Positions 16,296 through 26,104 of a stretch of DNA of 64,000 nt are shown piece after piece. Made by a program: the position numbers and the translations under genes. Source of the DNA: Oribacterium sp. C9. Lineage in GTDB: Bacteria > Bacillota > Clostridia > Lachnospirales > Lachnospiraceae. The number at the start of each line of letters is the position of its first letter. Positions within the stretch are counted from its first letter, which is position 1. The DNA lies in NCBI RefSeq assembly GCF_002007235.1, contig NZ_MUHW01000005.1, positions 1 through 64,000 on the forward strand. Reading direction: 5' to 3'. Below the pieces are notes generated by a model. That model worked only from the letters and a program-made list of their open reading frames with translations, was not told the origin of the DNA and made no database searches.

Positions 16296-17969
16296 TTATA
16301 CTTCCGGCTCATGTTTTTCTTTTCCTGCCGGAACAAATTCCTGAAATTCTTTTCTGAATCCGGTACGGACTTCATTGAAGAAAAGTTCAAATGTGCTACC
16401 TTCTCCCGGATCTGATTCAACATCTATATTTCCATGATGTCTCGTGACTATTTCCTTTGTGATATACAGACCGTTTCCTCTGCCTGTATCTGACTTTGTA
16501 CTGTAGCCATAGGAAAATATCTTATCAAAATCGGCTTCTTTGATGCCGATACCGGTATCAGATACCGAAATCATGAGATATTCTTCGGTTTCAGTTATCT
16601 GCAGATCTATGGTCCTTGCATCATTTCCCTGCTTCATATTGATGGCTTCTATGGCATTTTCCAGCAGATTTCCTACGATAGTCACCAGCTCTCTGCTTGA
16701 AAGAAAAGCGCTGTGCCTCGGGATGACACTTTCAGAAGATATATTCATAGCTATATCTGTCTCCAGCATATTCTGCAGCTTTCCGAGTATGAGAGCAGCC
16801 AGATTGACATTTCTAATCTTATGAAGTATAGGATCTTCAACATTGTGCTGTATCTCCGAAACCTCATTTATGTAGGCTGCAGCCTTTTCCGGATTCCCCA
16901 TCTGTATGAGACCGTATATGACCTGAAGCTTGTTCATAAAGTCATGGCGGTTGGCGCGTAATGCTGAGATCATATGCATGGAGCCTGTGAGCTGCTCAGC
17001 CTGTCGTTGCGCTTCTGTTTTATCGATCAGTATGAGAGTGAGGCCTGTCTGTTTTTTCCCTTCGTACAGAGGAATTATATGCATGAGGACATTGGGTCTT
17101 GAGGATGCAAGGTTTTTTGTATTTTTCTTTATGTCCAGTACGCTTTTTCCGTCCTCTGCTGTGAGGAATTCGGAGATGTTATGCTGCTCAAGTTCATCCT
17201 TTGTGGAGAAAAGAATACGCTCGGCAGCGGCATTTGCGAGCTTGATATCTCCATTTTTGTCTATGGAAAGAATTCCTTCCTCCAGAGTGTTCAGAAGACC
17301 GAGCTGAGTCTGATATAAGTATACCAGACGTTCCGGGCGGTTACCCAAAAGGACACTGCTTAGCATCTTGTAAATGACCTCCGGTATGAGAATGCTGGTC
17401 GCAAGAGCAGCGATGAAAAGCCATCGGTACTGCAGGAGCAGATTATACTTAAGTTCTCCTACCTGGGACATCTTTGTGGACACCATTACGAAACCTATGA
17501 CATTTCCTGAATCATCAAATACAGGATGAAAGGCTCTTCTCTGGGCTCCTTCTGTTCCTGTGGCGAAGCTAAGATAGGAATTACCATTCAAGGCTTCCGT
17601 TTGGTCATCACCTACGAAGGACTGACCGATGAGGTTATGTCTTATGTGATATACACGTTTCGAATCCGTATCGGCAATGCTTATGATATTGATGGTATCG
17701 CTAGTACTGGCGATTGAATCCAGAAAATTCATAAGTGCATCGTCACATTTTTTATTTATGAGGGCTTCCTTGACACTTTCGGAGGATGCAAGGATGTCAG
17801 CATTGGAAACCAGTATCTCTTCAATGGTGTTTTCCAGTCGCCCTGCAGAAATACGCATAGTCGTATAAAGAAGAGCAGTGGTAAGTATAAGCGTACTTAT
17901 AGCGGTTATGATGAAAGTGTTGATGAGGATATGGGAAAGACTGGTGACTTTTCGGAATGGTTTTTTCAA
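16296..17969 (-). CDS. Sensor histidine kinase, CitA/DcuS/MaeK family
   Basis: A 557-residue membrane kinase. After a TM helix (about residues 12-36) comes an extracytoplasmic sensor of about 140 residues, a second TM (about 180-200), and a PAS domain containing EEGILSIDKNGDIKLANAAA. The SpoOB-type dimerisation region contains ALRANRHDFMNKLQVIYGL, whose His is the phospho-acceptor, followed by an HATPase domain (NLLENAIEA; DTGIGI; GRGNGLYI). The start is TTG 17969, directly behind AGGAGG. A longer in-frame start would place the ribosome site inside the gene. Family members sense citrate, fumarate or malate in the periplasmic-type PAS fold. Confidence 0.92.
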   Translation of the reverse strand: MKKPFRKVTSLSHILINTFIITAISTLILTTALLYTTMRISAGRLENTIEEILVSNADILASSESVKEALINKKCDDALMNFLDSIASTSDTINIISIADTDSKRVYHIRHNLIGQSFVGDDQTEALNGNSYLSFATGTEGAQRRAFHPVFDDSGNVIGFVMVSTKMSQVGELKYNLLLQYRWLFIAALATSILIPEVIYKMLSSVLLGNRPERLVYLYQTQLGLLNTLEEGILSIDKNGDIKLANAAAERILFSTKDELEQHNISEFLTAEDGKSVLDIKKNTKNLASSRPNVLMHIIPLYEGKKQTGLTLILIDKTEAQRQAEQLTGSMHMISALRANRHDFMNKLQVIYGLIQMGNPEKAAAYINEVSEIQHNVEDPILHKIRNVNLAALILGKLQNMLETDIAMNISSESVIPRHSAFLSSRELVTIVGNLLENAIEAINMKQGNDARTIDLQITETEEYLMISVSDTGIGIKEADFDKIFSYGYSTKSDTGRGNGLYITKEIVTRHHGNIDVESDPGEGSTFELFFNEVRTGFRKEFQEFVPAGKEKHEPEV

Positions 17970-18040
17970 AAATAAACCTCCTGTATGATAAAAAAATAGC
18001 AATTTTTTTTAAGTTTCTAAAGCTTAAAACTTTTTCTAAG

Positions 18041-18069
18041 ATTGTATATATTCAAATACAGAAATGCAA
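18041..18069 (-). promoter_or_regulatory. Promoter of the two-component system
   Basis: On the minus strand TTGCAT (18069-18064), 17 bp, TACAAT (18046-18041). The divergent plus-strand transporter has only a GATAAT (18124-18129) with a poor -35 at 17 bp. This would suit an activator-dependent promoter driven by the response regulator. Confidence 0.6.
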
Positions 18070-18187
18070 CAGATAGTGAGATGCCATGGTCGTGTAAGGC
18101 ATACTTTATTTTAATCCTGTCCGGATAATAAGTAACTGCTTCAGGGATCTTACTACGAAAAAATTTTTTTAATTTTAGGAGGGTTAT

Positions 18188-19570
18188 ATGGCACAGAGTA
18201 CGGAAGGCTACAAAGGATTAAAGTTGTTTGAGCTGCCATGGACGATATTCGCGATTTTTTCGGCGATAGTCCTTGCAGCAACTTATCTGGGTGTTCTACC
18301 GCAGGGAATGGCGGGTTGCTTTGCATTCATGATCGTTATCGGAACTGTACTGAATGAAATCGGAAACAGGACACCTATAATCAAGGATTATCTCGGTGGC
18401 GGAGCTATCGTTGTTATCTTTGGTTCAGCTGCACTCAATTATTTCAATCTGATACCTAAGCTTTTAGATGCTGAAAATAAAGTCTATGCCATGGGGATCA
18501 AGCTTGATCTCATTGGAAATATCACCACTTTCTTTAAGCCTACAGGTGCGTTCCTTGATTTCTATATCGCAGCTCTTATCTGCGGTTCTATTCTCGGTAT
18601 GAACAGAAAGCTTCTTGCGAAGGCAGCAGCGAGATATTTCCCTGCAATTTTCGGAGCCATCGCACTTTCATTTTTACTTGCCGGTGTTGCAGGCGCTATA
18701 ATGGGCTTTGGCGTTATCAAGTCAGTTCTTCTTATAGCACTTCCTATCATGGGAGGCGGAATGGGAGCAGGTGCAGTTCCTCTTTCAAAGATCTTTGAAT
18801 CATCAGGAACCATGACAGCTGATGAAGCTATTTCCACCATGACACCTGCGGTTGCCATCGGAAATGCGATCTCCATCGTTATGGCCGGCGTTTTTTCAAA
18901 GGTTCTCAGCGGAAACTTAAACGGTAAGGGCGCACTTATGAGAACAGGTACTGCCAATGCAGCAGAGTATGAGATCAGTCCTGAGATGCAGAAGAAAAGA
19001 GATCAGGTTAATGTCACTAATCTCGGTAAGGGACTTTTAGTATCCTGTTCTTTCTTCGCATGGGGCTATATCGTATCCAAGTTCTGGACCATGCTTGTTC
19101 CGTCAGTAAGTATCCACGCATATGCATGGATGATCATTTCCGTAGCAGTTTGCAAGGTTCTCGATATCATTCCTGAAGATATAGAGATAGACTGCTTCCA
19201 GTGGTTCCAGTTCATCATGAAGAATCTCACAACTACACTTCTCGTTGGTATCGGTATCTGCTATCTGGAGCTCGGAACAGTTATAGCAAGCTTCTCACTT
19301 ACATATCTCGTTCTTTGCCTTCTTACATGTATAGGCGCATTTATCGGTGCTGCATTTGTTGGTAAGCTTGTTGGTTTCTATCCTTTAGAGGCAGGTATAA
19401 CTGCAGGACTTTGCATGGCAAATATGGGTGGAACAGGTGACGTTGCTGTCCTTTCAGCAGCAGACAGAATGGAGCTTATGCCATTCTCACAGATCTCTTC
19501 AAGAATAGGTGGTTCCATTATCCTTATAATCGGATCACTTCTGTTATCTATACTCGGAGGAATGTTGTAA
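18188..19570 (+). CDS. 2-hydroxycarboxylate transporter (CitS/MaeN/MleP type)
   Basis: A 460-residue membrane protein with about eleven hydrophobic segments. It has the two conserved 2HCT re-entrant-loop signatures, GGGMGAGAVPLS (about residues 197-208) and NMGGTGDVAVLSAADRM (about 418-434). Family members move malate, citrate or lactate with Na+ or H+, or exchange malate for lactate. The operon contains malic enzyme, so malate is the probable substrate. AGGAGGG lies just upstream of ATG 18188. Control by the divergent two-component system is likely. Confidence 0.92.
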   Translation: MAQSTEGYKGLKLFELPWTIFAIFSAIVLAATYLGVLPQGMAGCFAFMIVIGTVLNEIGNRTPIIKDYLGGGAIVVIFGSAALNYFNLIPKLLDAENKVYAMGIKLDLIGNITTFFKPTGAFLDFYIAALICGSILGMNRKLLAKAAARYFPAIFGAIALSFLLAGVAGAIMGFGVIKSVLLIALPIMGGGMGAGAVPLSKIFESSGTMTADEAISTMTPAVAIGNAISIVMAGVFSKVLSGNLNGKGALMRTGTANAAEYEISPEMQKKRDQVNVTNLGKGLLVSCSFFAWGYIVSKFWTMLVPSVSIHAYAWMIISVAVCKVLDIIPEDIEIDCFQWFQFIMKNLTTTLLVGIGICYLELGTVIASFSLTYLVLCLLTCIGAFIGAAFVGKLVGFYPLEAGITAGLCMANMGGTGDVAVLSAADRMELMPFSQISSRIGGSIILIIGSLLLSILGGML

Positions 19571-19576
19571 GCATTT

Positions 19577-20155
19577 ATGAAATGCAGTAATTGTCAAAAA
19601 GAGGCAGACTTCAGGTACAGGGTGCTGGAAGTCCAGACCCTTCATGTAAGATCCCTGAAGGGCGATAATAAAGTACAGGCTCTCGGGAAATTTCAGGATT
19701 ACGGGATATGCCGGAGCTGTGCAGAACGAAGGCTTAAAGACACACTGGAGTTTTCGGGAGAAAAGAAAAAGCATTGTTTTCTAAGCATTGTCATCATAAT
19801 TATGGGCTGCCTCATTCTGCTTAATATGGGAAGTGAAGGTCTTATAGGTTTTACAGGACTGTTTTTCATACTTGGCGGAATTCTCATAGAATACGGAACT
19901 GTAAGTGAGTGGTTACGTACGAGAAAAGAACTGATGGCTCTTTCTTTTGAAAAAAGGCTGGAAAGGGCAGCATGGCTTGAACTTTTGGCAAGCGCTCCGA
20001 AAAAGTCTGTCGACTCGGATTTATCCTATATACCTGTTGACAGAGAAACTGTTAATATGAAAAAAGGGGATTTTATGGTAATGTATGATTTGATCCCTGA
20101 AATAGTTGAGAAAGCATGGTCTGTTATCAATGCAGACTATTTAAATCAAAGATAA
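19577..20155 (+). CDS. Zinc-ribbon membrane protein of unknown function in the malate operon
   Basis: A 192-residue protein starting 6 nt after the transporter and ending 13 nt before malic enzyme. Two CxxC pairs (CSNC at 3-6 and CRSC at 46-49) suggest a zinc or iron ribbon. Two hydrophobic segments follow at about 67-83 and 87-105, then a soluble 85-residue tail. I do not recognise a named family. The tight fit inside a malate transport/oxidation operon makes a role in transporter assembly or regulation possible, but this is inference. Some Lachnospiraceae membrane proteins begin with similar zinc ribbons. Confidence 0.8.
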   Translation: MKCSNCQKEADFRYRVLEVQTLHVRSLKGDNKVQALGKFQDYGICRSCAERRLKDTLEFSGEKKKHCFLSIVIIIMGCLILLNMGSEGLIGFTGLFFILGGILIEYGTVSEWLRTRKELMALSFEKRLERAAWLELLASAPKKSVDSDLSYIPVDRETVNMKKGDFMVMYDLIPEIVEKAWSVINADYLNQR

Positions 20156-20168
20156 AGGAGAAAAATAT

Positions 20169-21341
20169 ATGGATTACGCAAAAGTTTCATTGGAAAAACA
20201 CTATGAGTGGAAGGGCAAGATAGAAGTGAATTCAAGAGCGGCTGTTGACTCATCAGAAGCATTATCCATCGCCTATACACCAGGTGTTGCTGCACCATGT
20301 CTTGAGATTCAGAAGGATGTGAACAAGTCTTATGAGCTTACAAGAAGATGGAACACCGTAGCTGTTGTTACAGATGGTACTGCAGTACTTGGTCTCGGTG
20401 ACATCGGACCTGAAGCCGGTATGCCTGTTATGGAAGGAAAGTGTGTACTTTTCAAGGCATTCGGTGATGTAGATGCCATCCCTCTCTGTGTTCGTTCCAA
20501 GGATCCTGATGAGATCGTACATACCATACAGCTTTTACTTGGCTCTTTCGGAGGTATCAATCTTGAGGATATCGCAGCACCAAGATGCTTCGAGATAGAG
20601 AAGAAGCTTAAAGAAGTTTCTGATATTCCTATTTTCCATGATGATCAGCACGGAACAGCGGTTATTACTCTTGCAGGTCTCATGAACGCTCTCAAGGTAG
20701 TAGGCAAGAAGATCGAGGATATCAAGATCGTAACTTCCGGTGCCGGTGCTGCCGGAATCGCCATCATCAAGCTTCTCATGGCTATGGGACTTAAGAATGT
20801 CATCATGACTGACAGACAGGGTGCTATCTATGAGGGAAGAGATGGTCTCAATCCTATCAAGGAGGAAATGGCAAAGATCACAAACTTTAACCATGAGAAG
20901 GGAACTCTCGCAGAAGTGATCAAGGGAGCTGACTGTTTTATCGGTGTATCCGCTCCGGGAACACTCACAAAGGAAATGGTTCGTACCATGGCTAAGGATC
21001 CTATTATCTTTGCATGTGCAAATCCTACACCGGAGATTTTCCCTGATGAAGCAAAGGAAGCAGGTGCTGCAGTTGTTTCAACAGGACGTTCAGATTTCCC
21101 TAATCAGATCAACAACGTTCTTTGCTTCCCTGGCATCTTCCGTGGTGCTCTGGATGTCCGTGCATCTGACATCAACGATGAGATGAAGATCGCAGCAGCA
21201 AAGGCTATCGCAAGTCTCGTTTCAGATGAGGAGCTTAATGCTGACTACATCCTTCCTAAGGCATTTGACCCGAGAGTAAAGGATGCGGTTGCAAAGGCTA
21301 CAGCGGAGGCTGCAAGAAAGTCAGGAGTTGCAAGAATTTAA
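20169..21341 (+). CDS. NAD-dependent malic enzyme
   Basis: A 390-residue malate dehydrogenase (oxaloacetate-decarboxylating) making pyruvate and CO2 from malate. It shows AYTPGVAAPCLEI with the catalytic Tyr, VVTDGTAVLGLGDIGPEAG, the Lys in MEGKCVLFKAFG, the metal-site IPIFHDDQHGTA and the Rossmann loop VTSGAGAAGIAI. This is the short (about 390 aa) bacterial form without a phosphotransacetylase domain. AAGGAG precedes ATG 20169. It is the last gene of the malate operon, terminated at 21356-21386. With the transporter it would feed malate into pyruvate metabolism. Confidence 0.95.
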   Translation: MDYAKVSLEKHYEWKGKIEVNSRAAVDSSEALSIAYTPGVAAPCLEIQKDVNKSYELTRRWNTVAVVTDGTAVLGLGDIGPEAGMPVMEGKCVLFKAFGDVDAIPLCVRSKDPDEIVHTIQLLLGSFGGINLEDIAAPRCFEIEKKLKEVSDIPIFHDDQHGTAVITLAGLMNALKVVGKKIEDIKIVTSGAGAAGIAIIKLLMAMGLKNVIMTDRQGAIYEGRDGLNPIKEEMAKITNFNHEKGTLAEVIKGADCFIGVSAPGTLTKEMVRTMAKDPIIFACANPTPEIFPDEAKEAGAAVVSTGRSDFPNQINNVLCFPGIFRGALDVRASDINDEMKIAAAKAIASLVSDEELNADYILPKAFDPRVKDAVAKATAEAARKSGVARI

Positions 21342-21355
21342 AATCGTTAAGTTTG

Positions 21356-21386
21356 CGGCAGATTCGATCCGGATCTGCCGTTTTTT
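21356..21386 (+). terminator. Terminator of the malate operon
   Basis: CGGCAGAT (21356-21363) pairs with ATCTGCCG (21373-21380), followed by six T. Confidence 0.9.
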
Positions 21387-21613
21387 ATTGCGCAATAAAG
21401 ATAGGGGGTAATTTCGTGCAAAAAATTTCTTTTAAAAACCGACAAAATCTGCCTTTAACCCCCAAAATAAAAGTATTTTTCACAGGGTATTTTCAAAGGA
21501 TTTGTGGTACTCTAATTATAGAAGAGTCTATCTTGTAGACTACCGTGTTTATTTTTAATTATTTGCAGTATATAAGGACATATACTGACATATCCAGGGA
21601 AAGGAGGCAGAAG

Positions 21614-22648
21614 ATGATCAGTGCAATCAGCGGTATAAGTTCATATGATCTATACAGTTCAAGTATATCCAATATGTACCAGCTGATGCGGTATCAGTAT
21701 GGTATAAACCAGACATCAGCTTACGGAAGTACACCTAAAGTATCTTCATTTTTAGGCACTTCAGCAGCTACAGCTTCGTCCTCCGGTGTTGACAGAACAC
21801 AAGCCTTTCTCAGTGCATATCAAAGTGATGTCAAGAGTACTGAAAAAGCTGCCGACAAATTGAATTATTTCAAATCCGGCAATGTTTTTTCACAGTACAC
21901 TTTAGGATCCTCTGATGAGGAAGTTGCGGAGATCACTACACATTCGCTCAGGAAGTCCTCAAACTTTACGATTGATGTTCAGAATCTCGCAACAGACAAA
22001 TCTCCTGCACGTTATTCCATAACAGAGAATGGCAGAACCACTCAGTATACTTCAGAGTCTAACACCATAAAGCTCGGCAACGCCGATGCCACCATGACAC
22101 TGAAGGGTACAGGAACCACTAACATTTACACCGGTGTTGATGAAGACAACATTGTATCAGCGATGAAAGACATGGTGAAAGCATACAACAACACCATGGA
22201 GACACTTTCGGTTGGAAAGGATCTCGGATCTGGTGTACAGAAGCAGCTATCACGTATGTCCGGTAATATCGCTAACGGAGCAGTACTCAGTATGGTCGGA
22301 TTATCCTATGATAAAAACGGTGACCTGAAACTGGATGAGGCGAGACTCAGATCTGCTCTTGAAAAGGATTACGATACCACTCGTGAACTGATCGGTGGTC
22401 AGTATGGTATCGCTACAACCTTAGGTGAGAGAGCGAGAACAACCTTATCAGAGTCGGTTACATCCATAGTTGGAGTCAGCCCGGCGGCTTCTACAACTAC
22501 GAGCAGTCTGTCAGGGTTGTCCGGATTACTGTCAGGTGATGATCTCGGAAAGAATTATTTCAATCTGATGTACGACTTTTCAAAGAATATGCCGTACAGT
22601 TATACAAATTTTTATTCTGTAGGTTCATTGTTGAATCTCCTTGGATGA
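21614..22648 (+). CDS. FliD-like (flagellar hook-associated 2) surface protein
   Basis: A 344-residue protein, rich in Ser/Thr/Gly and without a signal peptide. The middle and C-terminal parts resemble the FliD C-terminal domain: MVKAYNNTMETLS, then GLSYDKNGDLKLDEARLRSALEKDYDTTRELI. This is the typical 'd-G-x-L-x-x-D...L..al..d...v..lF' pattern of filament caps. It lacks the long FliD N-terminus and is shorter than usual (about 450-700 aa). AAGGAGG precedes ATG 21614, preferred over an in-frame ATG 23 codons upstream. No other flagellar structural gene is nearby. It could be a cap-like secreted protein of a flagellar apparatus encoded elsewhere. Confidence 0.6.
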   Translation: MISAISGISSYDLYSSSISNMYQLMRYQYGINQTSAYGSTPKVSSFLGTSAATASSSGVDRTQAFLSAYQSDVKSTEKAADKLNYFKSGNVFSQYTLGSSDEEVAEITTHSLRKSSNFTIDVQNLATDKSPARYSITENGRTTQYTSESNTIKLGNADATMTLKGTGTTNIYTGVDEDNIVSAMKDMVKAYNNTMETLSVGKDLGSGVQKQLSRMSGNIANGAVLSMVGLSYDKNGDLKLDEARLRSALEKDYDTTRELIGGQYGIATTLGERARTTLSESVTSIVGVSPAASTTTSSLSGLSGLLSGDDLGKNYFNLMYDFSKNMPYSYTNFYSVGSLLNLLG

Positions 22649-22676
22649 TTTCATCCGGGTTCACGACACAACTAGT

Positions 22677-22705
22677 GAAGGGGAAGGCTTATGGCCTTCC
22701 CCTTC
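22677..22705. terminator. Terminator hairpin
   Basis: GAAGGGGAAGGC (22677-22688) pairs perfectly with GCCTTCCCCTTC (22694-22705), loop TTATG. The T-run downstream is weak (GTATTTAA). Confidence 0.7.
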
Positions 22706-22774
22706 GTATTTAATGATGCACGCCCGTCAATCTGAAATTCTACAGACATGCCTCTTAACCCTGTGTAATGATGT

Positions 22775-23455
22775 TTATGCTGTCATCTTCCACTCGATAC
22801 CGCTGTTCAGGATCTTATCTACAGCCTTCTCATATTTCTCTCCAAGCTGAGGATTTGCTTCCTTCATTTCTGAGAGTATAGCTTCGATTATGTTCTTATA
22901 GTCTTTATAGCCTATGTAGTAAAGATGAACATCTGTAGGTGCTCCGTCACGACGGAATTCAATGAAACTCTTCCACTTGAGAGTAGTAGTCCAGTTTTCC
23001 TTGAGATTACCAAACTCTATGGAAAGGACCATAGTCTGTTCCTTATCGTCTGAAGAGATCTCTTCTGCCTCCAGGAACGGTTTTATATAAGTATCATATA
23101 CGATCTTTCCGTTCAGGTTGGTCTTGGGAGGGTACTGTTTATACTTATCAACCTTTACGTTCTTTATGAAACAGTAGGTGGACCAGTTGCCGTCCTGCAG
23201 ATATGTAACGGTTATGACTTTGTTGTTATGATTCGGCTGATAGATAACACAGATCCCTTCATCATAGTAAATGTAGGATGCACCGGCGGCATCATCGAAT
23301 CTCATAACAGCAGGATCCTTCAGAAGCTCCTGCATCTTATCATCCAATTTAGCTTTAACAGTAGGGTACTCTTTCTCCTTTTCCCTGCAGGCTGAAAGAC
23401 AGAGTACACAAGAAATCATACATAAAAGAAGAATAACTCCGGCTTTTATCCTCAT
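22775..23455 (-). CDS. Putative lipoprotein of unknown function
   Basis: A 226-residue protein with a lipoprotein signal: basic start (MRIKAG), hydrophobic core, and lipobox LSAC with Cys23, followed by the charged REKEKEYPTVK. It would be anchored to the outer face of the membrane. The mature part is hydrophilic with many aromatic residues (YIYYDEGICVIYQPN; YYIGYKDYKNIIEAIL) and no motif I recognise. It is monocistronic and converges on the FliD-like gene. No function assigned. Confidence 0.75.
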   Translation of the reverse strand: MRIKAGVILLLCMISCVLCLSACREKEKEYPTVKAKLDDKMQELLKDPAVMRFDDAAGASYIYYDEGICVIYQPNHNNKVITVTYLQDGNWSTYCFIKNVKVDKYKQYPPKTNLNGKIVYDTYIKPFLEAEEISSDDKEQTMVLSIEFGNLKENWTTTLKWKSFIEFRRDGAPTDVHLYYIGYKDYKNIIEAILSEMKEANPQLGEKYEKAVDKILNSGIEWKMTA

Positions 23456-23657
23456 ATCTAATATCCCCTTTGTTTTTTATAAAGATGCACAGTGAGTAAA
23501 CTCAAGGCATCATACCTTAATATAACTTCGTCAAAAATATAGCGAGAAATAAGGGGTTTTTTAATGAAAAAATATAATATTAGTCCGAGTAATCCTATAG
23601 AATAAAGAAAAAGATATCGATTATGTTACATCTGCGTAAATTTATAAATATTGAGAA

Positions 23658-25970
23658 ATGATCACTTATTATGATATATTGTTGCCTATGAATTTTTACA
23701 ATTACCTTCAGGAACATGATATCGATCTTACCAGACAGCAGCAGCTCGCGGTCACTACTACAGACGGCGCAGTGCTGCTTCTTGCTGTACCAGGATCAGG
23801 AAAAACTACAGTTCTGGTCACTAGACTTGGCTTTATGATCTATGAGAAGCATATAGCACCGGAACAGATACTCACACTGACTTATACAGTGGCGGCAACC
23901 AGAGATATGTCACTGCGATTCCGTAGTCTTTTCGGTGAAGAATATGCCGGAAGACTGGAATTCCGTACCATTAACGGTGTCTGCGCCCGCATAATCAACT
24001 ATTTCGGAAAGAAGATCGGCAAGAATGCTTTCGATCTGGTGACAGATGACAGGATGACTTCAGAGCTTCTGGGACAGATTTACAGGACTGTACAGAATGA
24101 TTTTGCCACTGAAAGTGATCTGAAGGCTGTCAGAACCCTGATAACCTACATCAAAAATATGATGCTAGATCCTGAAGAGATAAAAAAGCTGGATGATACA
24201 AGCGAGATGAAGATCTCTGACATATATCGTTTATATCAGGAGGAGATGCGAAACCAGGGGCTTATGGATTATGATGATCAGATGGTCTACGCACTGATGA
24301 TCCTTAAACGAAGTACGGAGACCCTGAACTTTTTTCAGTCAAAGTATCCGTATATCTGTGTCGATGAGGCTCAGGACACTTCAAAGATTCAGCATGCCAT
24401 AATCAGTCTGCTTTCCGAAAAAAGCGGTAATCTCTTCATGGTAGGAGATGAGGACCAGAGTATCTACGGATTCCGTGCAGCTTATCCCGATGCGCTCTTA
24501 AATTTCGAGAAGGATCATAAAGATGCAAAGGTCCTTCTCATGGAAGAGAACTTCAGATCACGTAAGTTCATAGTTGACAGCGCACAGCATTTCATATCTC
24601 AAAATGTTTTGAGACACGAAAAGACCATGTTCACCAAACGTTCAGGAAAAGGTGCGATTCATACCATCAGCCTTAAGAGCAGGACAGCCCAGTACAGTTA
24701 TCTCGAAAAGGTGGCAAAGGACTGTCAGACGGAAACAGCTGTCCTCTACAGGGATAATGAAAGCATCCTGCCTCTGGTGGATCTTCTCGAAAGGAACAAT
24801 ATACCCTACAGAGTCAAAAATATGGATCTCAGCTTTTTTACTCACAGAACCATAAACGATATATCAAATGTCATCAGGTTCGCGGCTGATCCCGGAAACG
24901 ATGAACTGTTCTTTCAGATCTACTATAAGCTTAAGACCTACCTTTCCAAGGCATTGGCAGCAGAAGCGTGTCAGCAGGCAAGAAAACACGGGCTTCCCAT
25001 CATTGATGCGGCACTGTCTTTCTGTAAGCTTCCGAAGGGAACAGAGGCAAATCTTCTTGAGCTTAGAGCCAATCTCAAAAATCTTCTTGAGGATAAAGCA
25101 GATCAGGCCATAGGCCGTATAACCCGTCAGATGGGGTATAACGACTACCTGGAAAGAAACAAAATAAGTGAAAGTAAGATCTTCATATTAAGAAGTCTTT
25201 CTTATCAGGAGGACAGTCCTATGTCACTTCTGGAGAGACTTAAGGATCTTCAGTTCATACTGAAAGAGAAAAACAGTGACCCTGAATGTAAATTTATACT
25301 TTCTACCATCCACAGCAGTAAGGGGCTCGAGTACGATACGGTATATCTCATGGACGTTATGGACGGCATTTTTCCTCAGGAGGTGCCTGATATAGCATGG
25401 AAAAGCTGTTCCATAAGAAAGGCTGCAAGTGGTGATGACATGGAGAATCTCGAGATCTTTGAGGAGGAGCGCAGGCTCTTTTACGTTGCTGTCACGAGAG
25501 CAAAGAACAGCCTCAACATATTTGAATATAAAAACGAAGATACAACCTTTATCAATGAGCTTCTGGACAGAGGCTACAGCCATAACAGCTTGAAGGACGG
25601 AACTTCCACACGAAGCTTTTCCTTTGAAAGCGGAAGAGCCTTCGGAGGGGCTAACCGTTTTAGGAATGATCCGGATCTAAAGGTCTATGATACTACAGGT
25701 ACTTCCTCACGAAGCACCAGATACTCCCTGTTCACTCCTCACGCATATAGTGAAAGAAATATCGAATCGGAAAAGATCTTTTCAGAAGCCGACTACAGAG
25801 ATTTCATTGACTCTTTAGGTGAAGGAGTGAGGGTGAAACACATTAAGTCAGGAGAGGGAACGGTAGTCTCATTGGACAAAAGAAAAGTTGTCATAGCCTT
25901 CGATGACGGAAAAGAGACCACCTTCCAGCTGCATTTCTTATATTCACATGATCTTTTAAAGCTACTTTAA
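23658..25970 (+). CDS. UvrD/PcrA-superfamily DNA helicase (divergent)
   Basis: A 770-residue superfamily 1A helicase. Motifs in order are Q-motif LTRQQQLAV, Walker A AVPGSGKTTVLVTRL, DEAQDTSKIQH, GDEDQSIYGFRAAYPD, MEENFRS, TIHSSKGLEYDTVYLMDV and RRLFYVAVTRAKNSL. The C-terminal 45 residues (GVRVKHIKSGEGTVVSLD) form the small SH3-like UvrD tail that binds RNA polymerase in relatives. It would unwind DNA in repair or at stalled transcription complexes. It is a divergent paralogue, not a textbook PcrA. The start is uncertain: ATG 23658 or ATG 23688, neither with a good ribosome site. Confidence 0.88.
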   Translation: MITYYDILLPMNFYNYLQEHDIDLTRQQQLAVTTTDGAVLLLAVPGSGKTTVLVTRLGFMIYEKHIAPEQILTLTYTVAATRDMSLRFRSLFGEEYAGRLEFRTINGVCARIINYFGKKIGKNAFDLVTDDRMTSELLGQIYRTVQNDFATESDLKAVRTLITYIKNMMLDPEEIKKLDDTSEMKISDIYRLYQEEMRNQGLMDYDDQMVYALMILKRSTETLNFFQSKYPYICVDEAQDTSKIQHAIISLLSEKSGNLFMVGDEDQSIYGFRAAYPDALLNFEKDHKDAKVLLMEENFRSRKFIVDSAQHFISQNVLRHEKTMFTKRSGKGAIHTISLKSRTAQYSYLEKVAKDCQTETAVLYRDNESILPLVDLLERNNIPYRVKNMDLSFFTHRTINDISNVIRFAADPGNDELFFQIYYKLKTYLSKALAAEACQQARKHGLPIIDAALSFCKLPKGTEANLLELRANLKNLLEDKADQAIGRITRQMGYNDYLERNKISESKIFILRSLSYQEDSPMSLLERLKDLQFILKEKNSDPECKFILSTIHSSKGLEYDTVYLMDVMDGIFPQEVPDIAWKSCSIRKAASGDDMENLEIFEEERRLFYVAVTRAKNSLNIFEYKNEDTTFINELLDRGYSHNSLKDGTSTRSFSFESGRAFGGANRFRNDPDLKVYDTTGTSSRSTRYSLFTPHAYSERNIESEKIFSEADYRDFIDSLGEGVRVKHIKSGEGTVVSLDKRKVVIAFDDGKETTFQLHFLYSHDLLKLL

Positions 25971-26037
25971 TTAAATGTTATTTATAGGTATCATTAAATC
26001 TATTTCTTTTTCACTTGAAAACTTTACACTGTTACGC

Positions 26038-26066
26038 TTTGCATTCCTAAAGTAAATGTGTATAAT
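26038..26066 (+). promoter_or_regulatory. Promoter of the AGCS symporter
   Basis: TTTGCA (26038-26043), 17 bp, TATAAT (26061-26066). Confidence 0.55.
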
Positions 26067-26104
26067 CCAATAAGGTAATAAAGAAAAGGAATAGGTTTTA
26101 TAAA